NCBI RefSeq assembly: GCF_000719705.1
Contig: NZ_JOHO01000011.1
Location: 62,001-126,000, forward strand
DNA from: Streptomyces sp. NRRL S-350
Lineage (GTDB): Bacteria; Actinomycetota; Actinomycetes; Streptomycetales; Streptomycetaceae
Reading direction: 5' to 3'
Length of the DNA: 64,000 bases
A program made the translations under genes and the position numbers. Of the stretch, positions 8,503 to 16,517 are shown piece after piece. The first letter of the stretch is position 1; each line of letters begins with the position of its first letter. The notes under the pieces were generated by a model. That model was not told the origin of the DNA. It was given only the letters and a program-made list of their open reading frames with translations, and ran no database searches.

Positions 8503-8856
8503 CTATTCCAGCCAGCGCTGGGCGGCTTCGACGCTGTCGGCGCCGCTGGTGTTGAAGGCGATGGCGGCCTGGGGGGCGTGGCGGCGGACGAGGTTGACGA
8601 CGAGCTCGAAGAAGGGCAGGGCGGGTTCGGGCTTGCGGATGCCGCCGCCGATGACGACGACGTCCCAGCCGCGCCCGGCGAGCGCGGCGACGATCGCGGG
8701 CTCGGCGGTGTCGTCGGGCGCGACGAGGGTCATGGCGGCGTCGATGCCGTGCTCGGCGAAGCGGGCGAGTTCGGCGTCGAGGACGGCCCGCAGGCCGTCG
8801 CCGTCCATGCCGGGGATGGTGTGCGGGTCGAAGCCCAGGATGAGGACAGTAGCCAT
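8503..8856 (-). CDS. Conserved protein of unknown function, 117 residues
   Basis: I do not recognise a named family. The sequence alternates strands and helices in a Rossmann-like way (MATVLILGFDP, GWDVVVIGGGIRKP, APQAAIAFNTSG) and has no membrane segment. Proteins of this look are scattered in many bacteria as hypothetical. The start is ATG 8856 with AGGAG four bases upstream, 14 bases after the kinase stop. It is therefore probably the last gene of the ABC exporter-kinase operon, in the place where the response regulator would be expected. It has no receiver aspartate or DNA-binding motif, so it does not replace that regulator. Confidence 0.7.
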   Translation of the reverse strand: MATVLILGFDPHTIPGMDGDGLRAVLDAELARFAEHGIDAAMTLVAPDDTAEPAIVAALAGRGWDVVVIGGGIRKPEPALPFFELVVNLVRRHAPQAAIAFNTSGADSVEAAQRWLE

Positions 8857-8870
8857 GCCTCTCCTGACGA

Positions 8871-10304
8871 TCAGCCCCGCCGGGAGGGTTCCTGACCGCG
8901 CGGGGTCCGCTTCGCCCTGGCACCGCCCTCCGCCCGGGACTCGTTCGCGCCCGGCGCGGCCTTCTCCGCCGCCACGGCCTCCGACTCGGCCTCCGGCCCC
9001 GTCTCCGGCCCCGTCTCCGGCCCCGTCTCCGGCCCTGACTCCGGCCCTGTCTCCGGCCCCGGGCCGGACACCGTCCGAAGCGGCACCGAGGCCCGCAGCC
9101 GGAAGCCCTTCCCCCGCTCCCCCGGCCCGCTCTCCAGCCGCCCGCCGACCAGCGCCAGCCGCTCCTGCAACCCGGAGAGCCCGTTCCCCGGCTGGGACTT
9201 GCCCGGCCCGCGCCCGTCGTCGGCGATCTCCAGGACGGCGTAGCGCTCACCGCTCGCCTCCCAGCTCTCGTCCGCCGTCACCGTGCAGACGGTGGCGCCC
9301 TCGCCGTGCCGGACGATGTTGGTGACGGCCTCGCGCAGGGCCCAGGCGAGCGCGCCCGCCTCCTCGTTGGCCAGGCCGGGCCAGGTTTCCGCGAGCTCCG
9401 GCGCGGCCTCCAGCCGGACCTGGGCGGCGGCCAGCGCGGTGCGTGCGGCGGCGAGTTCGACCGGAAGGGTCGGGCGGCGGAAGCCGGTCACCGCCTCCCG
9501 GACGTCGATCAGCGACTGCCGGGCGACCTGCTCGATGTCGGCGACCTGGGCCCGCGCGGCCTCGTCCTTGCCGGCGTCCATGAACCGCCCGGCCAGTTCG
9601 CTCTTGAGGGTGATCAGCGACAGCGAGTGCCCGAGCAGGTCGTGCAGGTCGCGGGCGAGCCGCAGCCGTTCCTCGGAGGCGGCCAGGTGGGCGACGGCGG
9701 CCCGGGCCTCGCGCAGTTCCTTCATGGCGGCGACCAGCCGCTGCAGGCCGGTCATGGCGACGCCGGAGAGGAAGGCGCTGAGCGTGAAGGTGGCGATGTT
9801 GTCGGCCCCGGCGTGGACCAGCACGCCCGTTCCGGCGGTCAGCACGGCCACCGCGGCGAGCGCCCGGACGGCGTGGTGCAGCGGCGTGATGATGGCGACG
9901 CACACCGCGGTGTAGATGAACAGGGTCAGGAACGCGGCGCCGAGGACGAAGGAGGCGGCGACCGCGAGCACGACCATCGTCGCGACGATCACCTGGCAGG
10001 CCCGGGGCCGCATCCCCGACTGCGAGCGGAAGACCACCAGCAGGACGTAGGCCACCATGAAGCCCACCAGGCAGGTCCAGCCGAACGCCCGCCCCCCGGG
10101 GCTGTGGTTCCCGTTCAGCAGGTCGGTCGCCGGGTAGGCCAGGTAGAGCATCCACAGCAGCATCCAGGCGACCTTGACCAGCATCTGCCGTCGGGTCTCC
10201 ACCGGGGAGCCGGGGATGTTCATGAACGACGTACGCGCCGGACCCGCCTCCGGCTGCTCGTCGGATCGGTGGGTCTGGCGCGTGTCGCTCATGTCGATCA
10301 TCAT
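8871..10304 (-). CDS. DesK-like sensor histidine kinase
   Basis: A 477-residue membrane kinase. About six hydrophobic segments occupy residues 40-180, followed by a linker helix, the HisKA_3 phospho-acceptor region (RLARDLHDLLGHSLSL), the N-box REAVTNIVRHG, and the G-box ADDGRGPGKSQPGNGLSGL. The start ATGATG overlaps the permease stop by ATGA, so the genes are coupled. Beyond the ATPase domain is an unusual tail of about 75 residues, first Gly-Pro-Glu/Thr repeats and then a charged end. The kinase probably senses the membrane or the substrate of the exporter. The partner regulator is not next to it; 6235-6864 is the best candidate. Confidence 0.9.
   Translation of the reverse strand: MMIDMSDTRQTHRSDEQPEAGPARTSFMNIPGSPVETRRQMLVKVAWMLLWMLYLAYPATDLLNGNHSPGGRAFGWTCLVGFMVAYVLLVVFRSQSGMRPRACQVIVATMVVLAVAASFVLGAAFLTLFIYTAVCVAIITPLHHAVRALAAVAVLTAGTGVLVHAGADNIATFTLSAFLSGVAMTGLQRLVAAMKELREARAAVAHLAASEERLRLARDLHDLLGHSLSLITLKSELAGRFMDAGKDEAARAQVADIEQVARQSLIDVREAVTGFRRPTLPVELAAARTALAAAQVRLEAAPELAETWPGLANEEAGALAWALREAVTNIVRHGEGATVCTVTADESWEASGERYAVLEIADDGRGPGKSQPGNGLSGLQERLALVGGRLESGPGERGKGFRLRASVPLRTVSGPGPETGPESGPETGPETGPETGPEAESEAVAAEKAAPGANESRAEGGARAKRTPRGQEPSRRG
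8991..9062 (+). repeat. 12-bp tandem repeat in the 3' part of the kinase gene
   Basis: Six tandem copies of a 12-bp unit (consensus CTCCGGCCCCGT) encode the Gly-Pro-Glu-Thr/Ser repeats of the kinase tail. The unit keeps frame, so copy-number change would only lengthen or shorten the tail. Confidence 0.9.
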
Positions 10305-11023
10305 GCCTGGCGGGTGTCGCGGCGGTACAGGGCCGCGGCGGCGACGACGAACACCGCGAGGAAGCCGGCCAGCCCGGCGACCGCGACGGTGTCCAGGGAG
10401 TGCCCGGGCTGGGTGAAGGTGGCCAGGTGGTTGTACAGGTAGACGGGGTTGAAGCGGGCGAACTTCTCCATCGAGCCGCTCACCGGGAACCAGGTGCCGC
10501 CGAGCAGCGCCATCGCCATGTAGGTGATCATCACGATCGGCTGCACGGCGTCCGGCGCCGCCGCGTACCCGAGTGCCACGCCGAGCGCCGCGAAGACGAA
10601 ACTGCCCAGCCACAGCGCGACGGCCAGACCGGCCCACTGGGCCGCGGAGAGCGTGACGCCCTGGGCCAAGCCGACCGCGAAGACCACCAGGATCGCCGGC
10701 AGGGTGGTGACCGCGCTCGCCGCGATCTTGCCGACGGTGTACGCGCGGCCGGGCAGCGCGGTCAGCCGCAGCTGCCGGGTCCAGCCGCTCTTGCGCTCCA
10801 GCGAGATCCGCTGCGCGCTGCCGGTCAGCACCGCGCCGACCGCGCCGAAGGTGGCCATCGAGACCATGAAGTAGGTCTTCACCGGGAGGCCGCCGGCCTG
10901 GTTGGCGGCGCCGTAGGCGTGGATGAAGAAGACGTACATCAGCGCCGGGTAGACGACGGTGAAGAACAGGTAGCGCCGGTTGCGGAGGGTCCGCAGGATC
11001 TCCAGCTTGATCAGGGTGGTCAT
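10301..11023 (-). CDS. ABC-2 type exporter permease
   Basis: 240 residues with about six membrane helices. It starts MTTLIKLEILRTLRNRRYLF and has an N-terminal domain typical of ABC-2 drug exporters such as the DrrB group. It forms the membrane half of a transporter with the ATPase at 11020. Both its ends overlap neighbouring genes by ATGA. The substrate is unknown; systems wired to DesK-like kinases often export lipids or membrane-active antibiotics. Confidence 0.88.
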   Translation of the reverse strand: MTTLIKLEILRTLRNRRYLFFTVVYPALMYVFFIHAYGAANQAGGLPVKTYFMVSMATFGAVGAVLTGSAQRISLERKSGWTRQLRLTALPGRAYTVGKIAASAVTTLPAILVVFAVGLAQGVTLSAAQWAGLAVALWLGSFVFAALGVALGYAAAPDAVQPIVMITYMAMALLGGTWFPVSGSMEKFARFNPVYLYNHLATFTQPGHSLDTVAVAGLAGFLAVFVVAAAALYRRDTRQA

Positions 11024-11979
11024 CGCACGCTCTCCTTCTCGGCGCCGTGGGCGGCGTCCTCGCGGTCCAGCTCGCCGGTGATGGTCAGGAAGGCCTGCTC
11101 CAGGCCCACGCCGGTGACCTCCAGGCCGCGCGGGTACAGGCCCGCCCGGTAGAGCCCGGCCACGCTCGCGTCGGCGTCGGCCGTCCGGATCCGCACCGTC
11201 CGGACCCCGGCGACGCGGGCGGTGACGTCCAGCGACTGCACGCCCGGCAGGCTGCGCAGCACGGCGTCCTCGAACCGGCCGTCCGTGTCGTGGAGTTCGA
11301 AGGCGATCCGGCGGGCGCCGGCCCGCGCCTTGATCTCGGCGGAGCTGCCGTCGGCGATCAGCCGGCCCCGGTGCAGTACCAGGACGCGGTCGGCGATCGA
11401 GTCGGCCTCCTCCAGGTAGTGGGTGGCGAACAGCACCGTGCGCCCGGCGTCGGCCTGCGCCCGCATGCTCGCCCAGAACGCCTGCCGGACGCTGACGTCC
11501 ATGCCGGTGGTGGGCTCGTCCAGCACGATCAGGTCGTTGTCGCCGGCGATCGCCAGGGCGAAGCGCACGCGCTGCTCCTGGCCTCCGGACAGCTTGTCGA
11601 CCCGGCGCTCCGCCAGCTCCGTGATCCCCGCGTCGGCCAGCACCCCCGTGACCGACCGACCGCGGGGGTGCACGTCGCAGGCGAGCCGGACCAGCTCGCG
11701 CACCTTGACGTCGGACATCAGTCCGCCGCTCTGCAGCATCGCGCCGACCCGGCCGGCCGCGATCGCCGCCCGCGGGGCGCCGCCGAACAGCGTCACGCTG
11801 CCCTGGTCGGGTTCCCGCAGGCCCAGCAGCAGGTCCAGGCTGGTGGACTTGCCGGCGCCGTTCGGGCCGAGCAGGGCGACGGTCTCGCCCGGCCGCAGCA
11901 CGAGGTCCAGCCCGTCCACGGCGCGCACCCGCCCGTAGCTCTTGCCCACGCCGCGGAAGGCGGCCACCTCGGTGTCCAT
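11020..11979 (-). CDS. ABC exporter ATPase
   Basis: 319 residues. Walker A LLGPNGAGKST, signature LSGGQEQR, Walker B LIVLDEPTTGMD and the switch histidine in LFATHYLEEAD are all present. A C-terminal extension of about 90 residues is as in DrrA/CcmA-type exporter ATPases. The start is ATG 11979 with AGGAG eight bases upstream. It leads the operon ATPase-permease-kinase-117-residue protein, each coupled or closely spaced. Confidence 0.9.
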   Translation of the reverse strand: MDTEVAAFRGVGKSYGRVRAVDGLDLVLRPGETVALLGPNGAGKSTSLDLLLGLREPDQGSVTLFGGAPRAAIAAGRVGAMLQSGGLMSDVKVRELVRLACDVHPRGRSVTGVLADAGITELAERRVDKLSGGQEQRVRFALAIAGDNDLIVLDEPTTGMDVSVRQAFWASMRAQADAGRTVLFATHYLEEADSIADRVLVLHRGRLIADGSSAEIKARAGARRIAFELHDTDGRFEDAVLRSLPGVQSLDVTARVAGVRTVRIRTADADASVAGLYRAGLYPRGLEVTGVGLEQAFLTITGELDREDAAHGAEKESVR

Positions 11980-12086
11980 CGCCCGGCTCCTCTTCCCTGA
12001 TGGTGTCGCGTCCGGTGCTGTTCGCACCACCTCAGAGTCCCGCGCGGGCGGGTGGCGGCGGCAGTGTCCGCCGTCGTGCGTTCGGT

Positions 12087-12100
12087 ATGACGGATGTCAT
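12087..12100. promoter_or_regulatory. Palindrome upstream of the exporter operon
   Basis: ATGAC-GGAT-GTCAT, a perfect inverted repeat 107 bases before ATG 11979. Its symmetry and place fit a binding site for a NarL-type regulator such as 6235-6864, but no other copy is known here to support it. Confidence 0.3.
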
Positions 12101-12164
12101 GGCGGCGGCCGGTACCCGGATCAGGGGCACCGGCCGCCGGACGGGCTGGTGAGGAGCGGTCGTC

Positions 12165-12204
12165 GGGCCCGTGACGGCCTCCCTCACCGTCCCGTCACAG
12201 GCCC
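12165..12204 (-). terminator. Possible hairpin over the peptidase stop codon
   Basis: 12165-12177 and 12192-12204 pair over 13 positions with one mismatch and a 14-base loop. The right arm covers the stop codon of the peptidase gene. Confidence 0.4.
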
Positions 12205-14375
12205 AGCGCGCGCTTCACGAAGTCGACCTGGAGCAGCAGCAGGTTCTCCGCGACCTCCTCCTGCGGTGTCATGTGGGTGACCCCGGACAGCGGCAGCACG
12301 GTGTGCGGGCGCCCGGCGGCGAGCAGCGCCGAGGAGAGCCGCAGGGTGTGCGCGGCCACCACGTTGTCGTCGGCGAGCCCGTGGATGATCATCAGCGGGC
12401 GCTCCAGCCCGGCCGCGTAGCCGCTCAGCGAGTTGGCCGCGTACACCTCGGGCCGCTCCGCCGGGTCGCCCAGGTAGCGCTCGGTGTAGTGGGTGTCGTA
12501 CAGCGCCCAGTCGGTCACCGGCGCGCCGGACACCGCCGCGTGGAAGACGTCCGGGCGGCGCAGCACGGCGAGGGCGGAGAGGTAGCCGCCGTACGACCAG
12601 CCGCGGATGGCGACCCGCCCGAGGTCCAGCGGGAACTCCTCGGCGAGCGCCTGCAGCGCCTCGACCTGGTCGTCCAGGGTCGCCCCGGCGAAGTCGTGGG
12701 CGATCGACTTCTCCCAGGCCGGCCCGCGCCCGGGGGTGCCGCGGCCGTCGGCGACGACCACCGCGAAGCCCTGGTCGGCGAACCACTGCGAGTTGAGGTG
12801 CGGGTTGTGCGCCTGGACGACGCGCTGGCCGTGCGGGCCGCCGTACGGGTCCATCAGGACGGGCAGCAGGCCGTCGCGCTCGCGGTCGTAGCCGGTGGGC
12901 AGGAAGACGGCGGCGGGGATGCGGCGCTCGCCGGCGAAGCGGAAGACCGGGCGCGCGGTGATGACCGGGGTCTCGGCGTACGAGGCGATGGTGGCGACGT
13001 CGTCGACCACCACGCCCTCGGGCAGGTCCCGGGCGACCTGCACGAGGGTGCCGGGCAGGTCGGGCTCGGCGGTGGCCCGGACGGTGATCCCGCCGGCGTG
13101 CACCGCGCTGGTGACGGAGGTGAACGGCCGGCCGTTGGCGGACTCCCAGCCGAGCCGCTTGCCGTCGTGGCTGATCCGTCCGACGGCGACCCAGCCGGGC
13201 TCCGGGTCGGTTTCGGTGGCGCCGCCGGAGGCGGTGAAGAACACCTCGTCGTCGGTGACCGCGACGACCGAGCGCAGGTGCAGGTCGGCCCCGGTGACGG
13301 CGTGGTCGCCGATCACCAGCGCCCGGGTGCCGCCCTCGTCCGAGATCCGCACCAGCTTGCCGTCCGGGGTCCACGCCGGGACGCCCCGGAACAGCTCCAG
13401 CCAGGCGCCGTCCTCCTCCTCGTGCAGCACCTCGGTGGCGCCGGTGGCCACGTCCAGGCCGAGGATCCGCTGGCGGCGCTGGTCGCGGGACTGCACCTGC
13501 AGCAGCGGCACGCCGCCCGACGACCAGTGCACGCGGCCCAGGTACGGGAAGGCCGTGCGGTCCCAGACCACCTCGGTGCGCCCGCCGCGCAGGTCGAGCA
13601 CCCAGAGTCCGACCTCGGCGTTGGCGGTGCCGGCCGCCGGGTAGGCGACCTCGGCGGGCTCGCGGTCCGGGTTGGCCGGGTCGGCGATCCACCAGCGGCG
13701 CACCGGGCCGTCGTCGGCGCGCTCGACCAGCAGCCGGTCGCTCTCCGGGGACCACCAGAAGCCCCGGTCGCGGTCCATCTCCTCCTGCGCGATGAACTCG
13801 GCCTGACCCCAGGTGACGTTCGGTCCGTCCGGCTCGGCGAGCACCCGGTCGCCGCTGCCGTCGGTCCGGGTCAGCCGCAGTTCGCCGGCGGTGTTGGCGT
13901 AGGCGACGTACGCGCCGTCCGGCGACGGCCGCGGGTCCAACAGCGGCCCCTGGGCGGGCAGTTCGGCGGTGGCACCGGTGGTGAGGTCGGCGGTGAACAG
14001 GCGGCCGGAGAGCGCGAACGCGGCCAGCGTGCCGGCCGCGTCCAGGGCGTAGCCGACGATGCCGGCCGAGCCTTCCCGGCTGCGCTCGCGGCGGGCCTTC
14101 TCGGCCGGCGAGAGGTCCTCCTCGCCGCCGCCCAGCAGGACGGCCGGGTCGGCGGCGATCCGCTCCTCGCCGGTGGCGGTGTCGAGGGTCCAGAGCAGGT
14201 TGGCCCGGTCGCTGCCCGTGGAGGTCCCGTCGGCCGAGTGCCGGGGGCGGGAGCGGAGGAAGAGGACCCGCGAGCCGTCCGGCGTGACGGAGAAGGAGCG
14301 GGGCGCGCCGACGGTGTAGCGCAGGGTCCGCGCGTACTGCCGGGGGAAGGTGTCCGCAGGGGTGTGGGAGGTCAT
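12195..14375 (-). CDS. Prolyl oligopeptidase-family serine peptidase (DPP-IV type)
   Basis: 726 residues with no signal peptide, so likely cytosolic. The N-terminal two thirds form a beta-propeller (DPP-IV N-terminal domain; repeated DG/WSPE blades, for example QEEMDRDRGFWWSPESDRLL). The C-terminal alpha/beta hydrolase has nucleophile Ser in GWSYGGY, Asp in IIHGLADDN and His in SGVTHMTP. The DPGGPHGQ-type oxyanion region appears as MDPYGGPHGQRV. The enzyme should release dipeptides after Xaa-Pro or cut short peptides and may process what the oligopeptide transporters bring in. A TAGGGT hexamer at 14384-14389, eight bases before the ATG, suggests leaderless expression. Confidence 0.9.
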   Translation of the reverse strand: MTSHTPADTFPRQYARTLRYTVGAPRSFSVTPDGSRVLFLRSRPRHSADGTSTGSDRANLLWTLDTATGEERIAADPAVLLGGGEEDLSPAEKARRERSREGSAGIVGYALDAAGTLAAFALSGRLFTADLTTGATAELPAQGPLLDPRPSPDGAYVAYANTAGELRLTRTDGSGDRVLAEPDGPNVTWGQAEFIAQEEMDRDRGFWWSPESDRLLVERADDGPVRRWWIADPANPDREPAEVAYPAAGTANAEVGLWVLDLRGGRTEVVWDRTAFPYLGRVHWSSGGVPLLQVQSRDQRRQRILGLDVATGATEVLHEEEDGAWLELFRGVPAWTPDGKLVRISDEGGTRALVIGDHAVTGADLHLRSVVAVTDDEVFFTASGGATETDPEPGWVAVGRISHDGKRLGWESANGRPFTSVTSAVHAGGITVRATAEPDLPGTLVQVARDLPEGVVVDDVATIASYAETPVITARPVFRFAGERRIPAAVFLPTGYDRERDGLLPVLMDPYGGPHGQRVVQAHNPHLNSQWFADQGFAVVVADGRGTPGRGPAWEKSIAHDFAGATLDDQVEALQALAEEFPLDLGRVAIRGWSYGGYLSALAVLRRPDVFHAAVSGAPVTDWALYDTHYTERYLGDPAERPEVYAANSLSGYAAGLERPLMIIHGLADDNVVAAHTLRLSSALLAAGRPHTVLPLSGVTHMTPQEEVAENLLLLQVDFVKRALGL

Positions 14376-14687
14376 GGCACCAGACCCTACGACGCGGGAC
14401 TGCCGCCGTCGGGAGGCTGGTGATCACTCGTTCGGAGCATCGCCCCCGAGTGCGTCCCCACGGCTTCCGGACCCCCTCCGACCGGCCCGGGCGCCTCCTG
14501 CGCCCCGCGCGCCCCGGCACGCCGGGACTCACCGAACGTAATGCTCCCCTTACCCATCGGGTATGACTTGTCGAGCGAGTGATCGTCGGCCCCGTCCCGG
14601 ACCCCGGTCACCCGCAGACTCCAGTCCCGCGCCGTCCCACCGCCGCCCTCCCAGGACGGCGGCGCCCGAGAAGGGGTGTGAGCCGAC
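14376..14687. other. 312-bp intergenic region with promoters and a palindrome
   Basis: No gene is supported here. It holds the TAGGGT element of the peptidase (14384-14389) and an AT-richer patch at 14535-14575 containing the perfect palindrome TACCC-ATC-GGGTA (14551-14563), overlapped by TATGAC, a fair -10 box for the small membrane protein downstream. A GAAGGGG ribosome site lies near 14672. Confidence 0.5.
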
Positions 14688-14882
14688 ATGGCCATGAACA
14701 TCTCCGCAGCCGTGCTGATGCTGGTCATCGTGGTGGTGCTGATCCGCCGCTCCGGCCTGAAGCTGGCGCACGCGATCGTCTGCGCGCTGCTCGGCTTCTA
14801 CCTGGCCTCCAGCTCGATCGCCCCGTCGATCAGCCAGGTCACCAGCAACCTCGCCGGGATGATCAACGGCCTGAAGCTCTGA
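14688..14882 (+). CDS. Small membrane protein, 64 residues
   Basis: ATG 14688. The product is [19 protein letters not shown] followed by a short basic stretch, a second hydrophobic helix ([16 protein letters not shown]) and an amphipathic end. Two membrane segments are predicted. Small proteins of this form occur upstream of mshB in streptomycetes; the function is unknown. It ends 31 bases before the mshB start, but mshB seems to have its own promoter. Confidence 0.7.
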   Translation: MAMNISAAVLMLVIVVVLIRRSGLKLAHAIVCALLGFYLASSSIAPSISQVTSNLAGMINGLKL

Positions 14883-14900
14883 CCCCGCGACGGCGGTCGT

Positions 14901-14906
14901 TAGGCT
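14901..14906 (+). promoter_or_regulatory. -10 element TAGGCT for leaderless mshB
   Basis: The hexamer ends seven bases before the mshB ATG and there is no convincing Shine-Dalgarno sequence, the layout of actinobacterial leaderless promoters. Confidence 0.5.
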
Positions 14907-14913
14907 TCCTCCC

Positions 14914-15822
14914 ATGACCGCGACTACCGGCCGCCGACTCCTCCTGGTGCACGCGCACCCCGACGACGAGTCGATCGGCAACGGCGCCACCATGGCCCGG
15001 TACGCCGCCGAGGGCGCCAGGGTCACGCTGGTGACCTGCACCCTCGGCGAGGGCGGCGAGGTGATCCCCCCGGAGCTGGCCCACCTGACGGCCGATCGGG
15101 ACGACACCCTCGGCGCGCACCGGATCGGCGAGCTGACCGAGGCGATGCGCGCTCTCGGCGTCACCGACGTCCGCTTCCTCGGCGGCCCGGGGCGCTACCG
15201 CGACTCCGGGATGATGGGCGTGCCCGACAACGACGTGCCCGGCTGCTTCTGGCGGGCCGACGTGGACGAGGCGGCCGGCCACCTGGTCGCGGTGATCCGC
15301 GAGGTGCGCCCGCAGGTGCTGGTCACGTACGACGAGAACGGCGGCTACGGGCACCCGGACCACATCCAGGCGCACCGGGTCGCGATGCGCGCCCACGAGC
15401 TGGCCGCCGACCCGGCGTACCGCCCCGAGTCGGGCCGGCCCTGGCGGATCGCCAAGGTGTACTGGAACCGGATGCCCCGCTCGGTGATCGAGGCCGGGCT
15501 CGCCGAGGCCGCCGCCAAGGCCTCCTTCCCGGGCGTCGCCCAGCCGTCCGACGTCCCCGGCGTGGTCGCCGACGAGGTCGTCACCACGGTGCTGGACGGC
15601 GCCGCGTACGCCGGGCGCAAGGCCGCCGCGATGGCCGCGCACGCCACCCAGATCACCGTGGACGGCGCCTTCTTCGCGCTGTCCAACGACCTGGGCCAGC
15701 CCCTGCTCGCCACCGAGTACTACCAGTTGGCGCGCGGCCAGGCCGGCCCGGGCGAACCGGAGGACGACCTGTTCGCGGGCCTCGACACCGTGTCCGCGGA
15801 CACCGAGGAGGACGCCCGATGA
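14914..15822 (+). CDS. mshB: Mycothiol biosynthesis deacetylase MshB
   Basis: This 302-residue zinc hydrolase deacetylates GlcNAc-inositol to GlcN-inositol, a step in mycothiol synthesis. The LmbE/PIG-L fold is clear: [12 protein letters not shown] (zinc ligands His and Asp, general base Asp), [12 protein letters not shown], and [12 protein letters not shown] (second zinc histidine). The length is normal. The stop overlaps the next start by ATGA, so the DUF6113-like membrane gene is coupled to it. Confidence 0.95.
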   Translation: MTATTGRRLLLVHAHPDDESIGNGATMARYAAEGARVTLVTCTLGEGGEVIPPELAHLTADRDDTLGAHRIGELTEAMRALGVTDVRFLGGPGRYRDSGMMGVPDNDVPGCFWRADVDEAAGHLVAVIREVRPQVLVTYDENGGYGHPDHIQAHRVAMRAHELAADPAYRPESGRPWRIAKVYWNRMPRSVIEAGLAEAAAKASFPGVAQPSDVPGVVADEVVTTVLDGAAYAGRKAAAMAAHATQITVDGAFFALSNDLGQPLLATEYYQLARGQAGPGEPEDDLFAGLDTVSADTEEDAR

Positions 15823-16274
15823 GCAAGCCCGCCGCCCAGCCGCCGCGCCGGTCCGTGCCGGCGGCCGTCCTCGGCACCCGCGAGGAGCGGCTGGCCGAGC
15901 CCCAACCCCCGCGCGCCGCCCGGATCGCGGCGTATGTCCTGTTCTTCCTGCTCGGCATCGCCGTGTCGGTCTGCGGATCCTTTGTGCAGGCCCTGTGGCC
16001 GCCCGTGGGAGTGCTGTTGGCGCTCGCCGCGACGGCCGCCACCTTCTACGCGGGCCTGCGGGTCACCGGCACCCGCCTGGGCGCGGGCGCCCCCGCGGCA
16101 GGCTGGTTCCTGGCGATGCTGCTGCTGATCGTGCCCCGGCCGGAGGGCGACAACGTGCTGTGGTCCAACGCCACCTCACTGGCCTGGCTGTTCGCCGGCT
16201 CGGTGCTCGGCGTGATCTGCGCCACCCTGCCCACCCGCACCAGCTGGTTCCCCGGGGTGCCCGGCCCGCGCTGA
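15819..16274 (+). CDS. Four-helix membrane protein (DUF6113-like)
   Basis: 151 residues; ATG 15819 overlaps the mshB stop. A basic N-terminus precedes four hydrophobic segments ([38 protein letters not shown]; a third near [12 protein letters not shown]; a fourth near [13 protein letters not shown]). It is conserved after mshB in streptomycetes. No role is known; the coupling suggests it is needed alongside MshB or simply shares its transcript. Confidence 0.8.
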   Translation: MSKPAAQPPRRSVPAAVLGTREERLAEPQPPRAARIAAYVLFFLLGIAVSVCGSFVQALWPPVGVLLALAATAATFYAGLRVTGTRLGAGAPAAGWFLAMLLLIVPRPEGDNVLWSNATSLAWLFAGSVLGVICATLPTRTSWFPGVPGPR

Positions 16275-16517
16275 CCCCGCCCGCCTGCGGCGCACGGCCC
16301 CTCGTACGACGCGCAGTCAGGAGCGCACGGCCTTACTCTCATACCGGAGGAACCGGACGTATCAGGATCTGTCCGAAGCCGTTCACCGCTCAGTTCTTCC
16401 CAGTATGGTGGTCCCGCAGAACGCCGTACCCGACCGCCGCCCGCCCCAGCCGGGCCCGGCGCCCACGAACCGCGGTCGCGCCGCACGGCCCGCCCGCGAA
16501 CCCGGAGCAGAGCAGCA

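Noticed and set aside
12171..14423. 750-codon plus-strand frame opposite the peptidase
   Set aside because: A mirror frame caused by high GC. The minus-strand frame has the full catalytic triad, propeller and family length.
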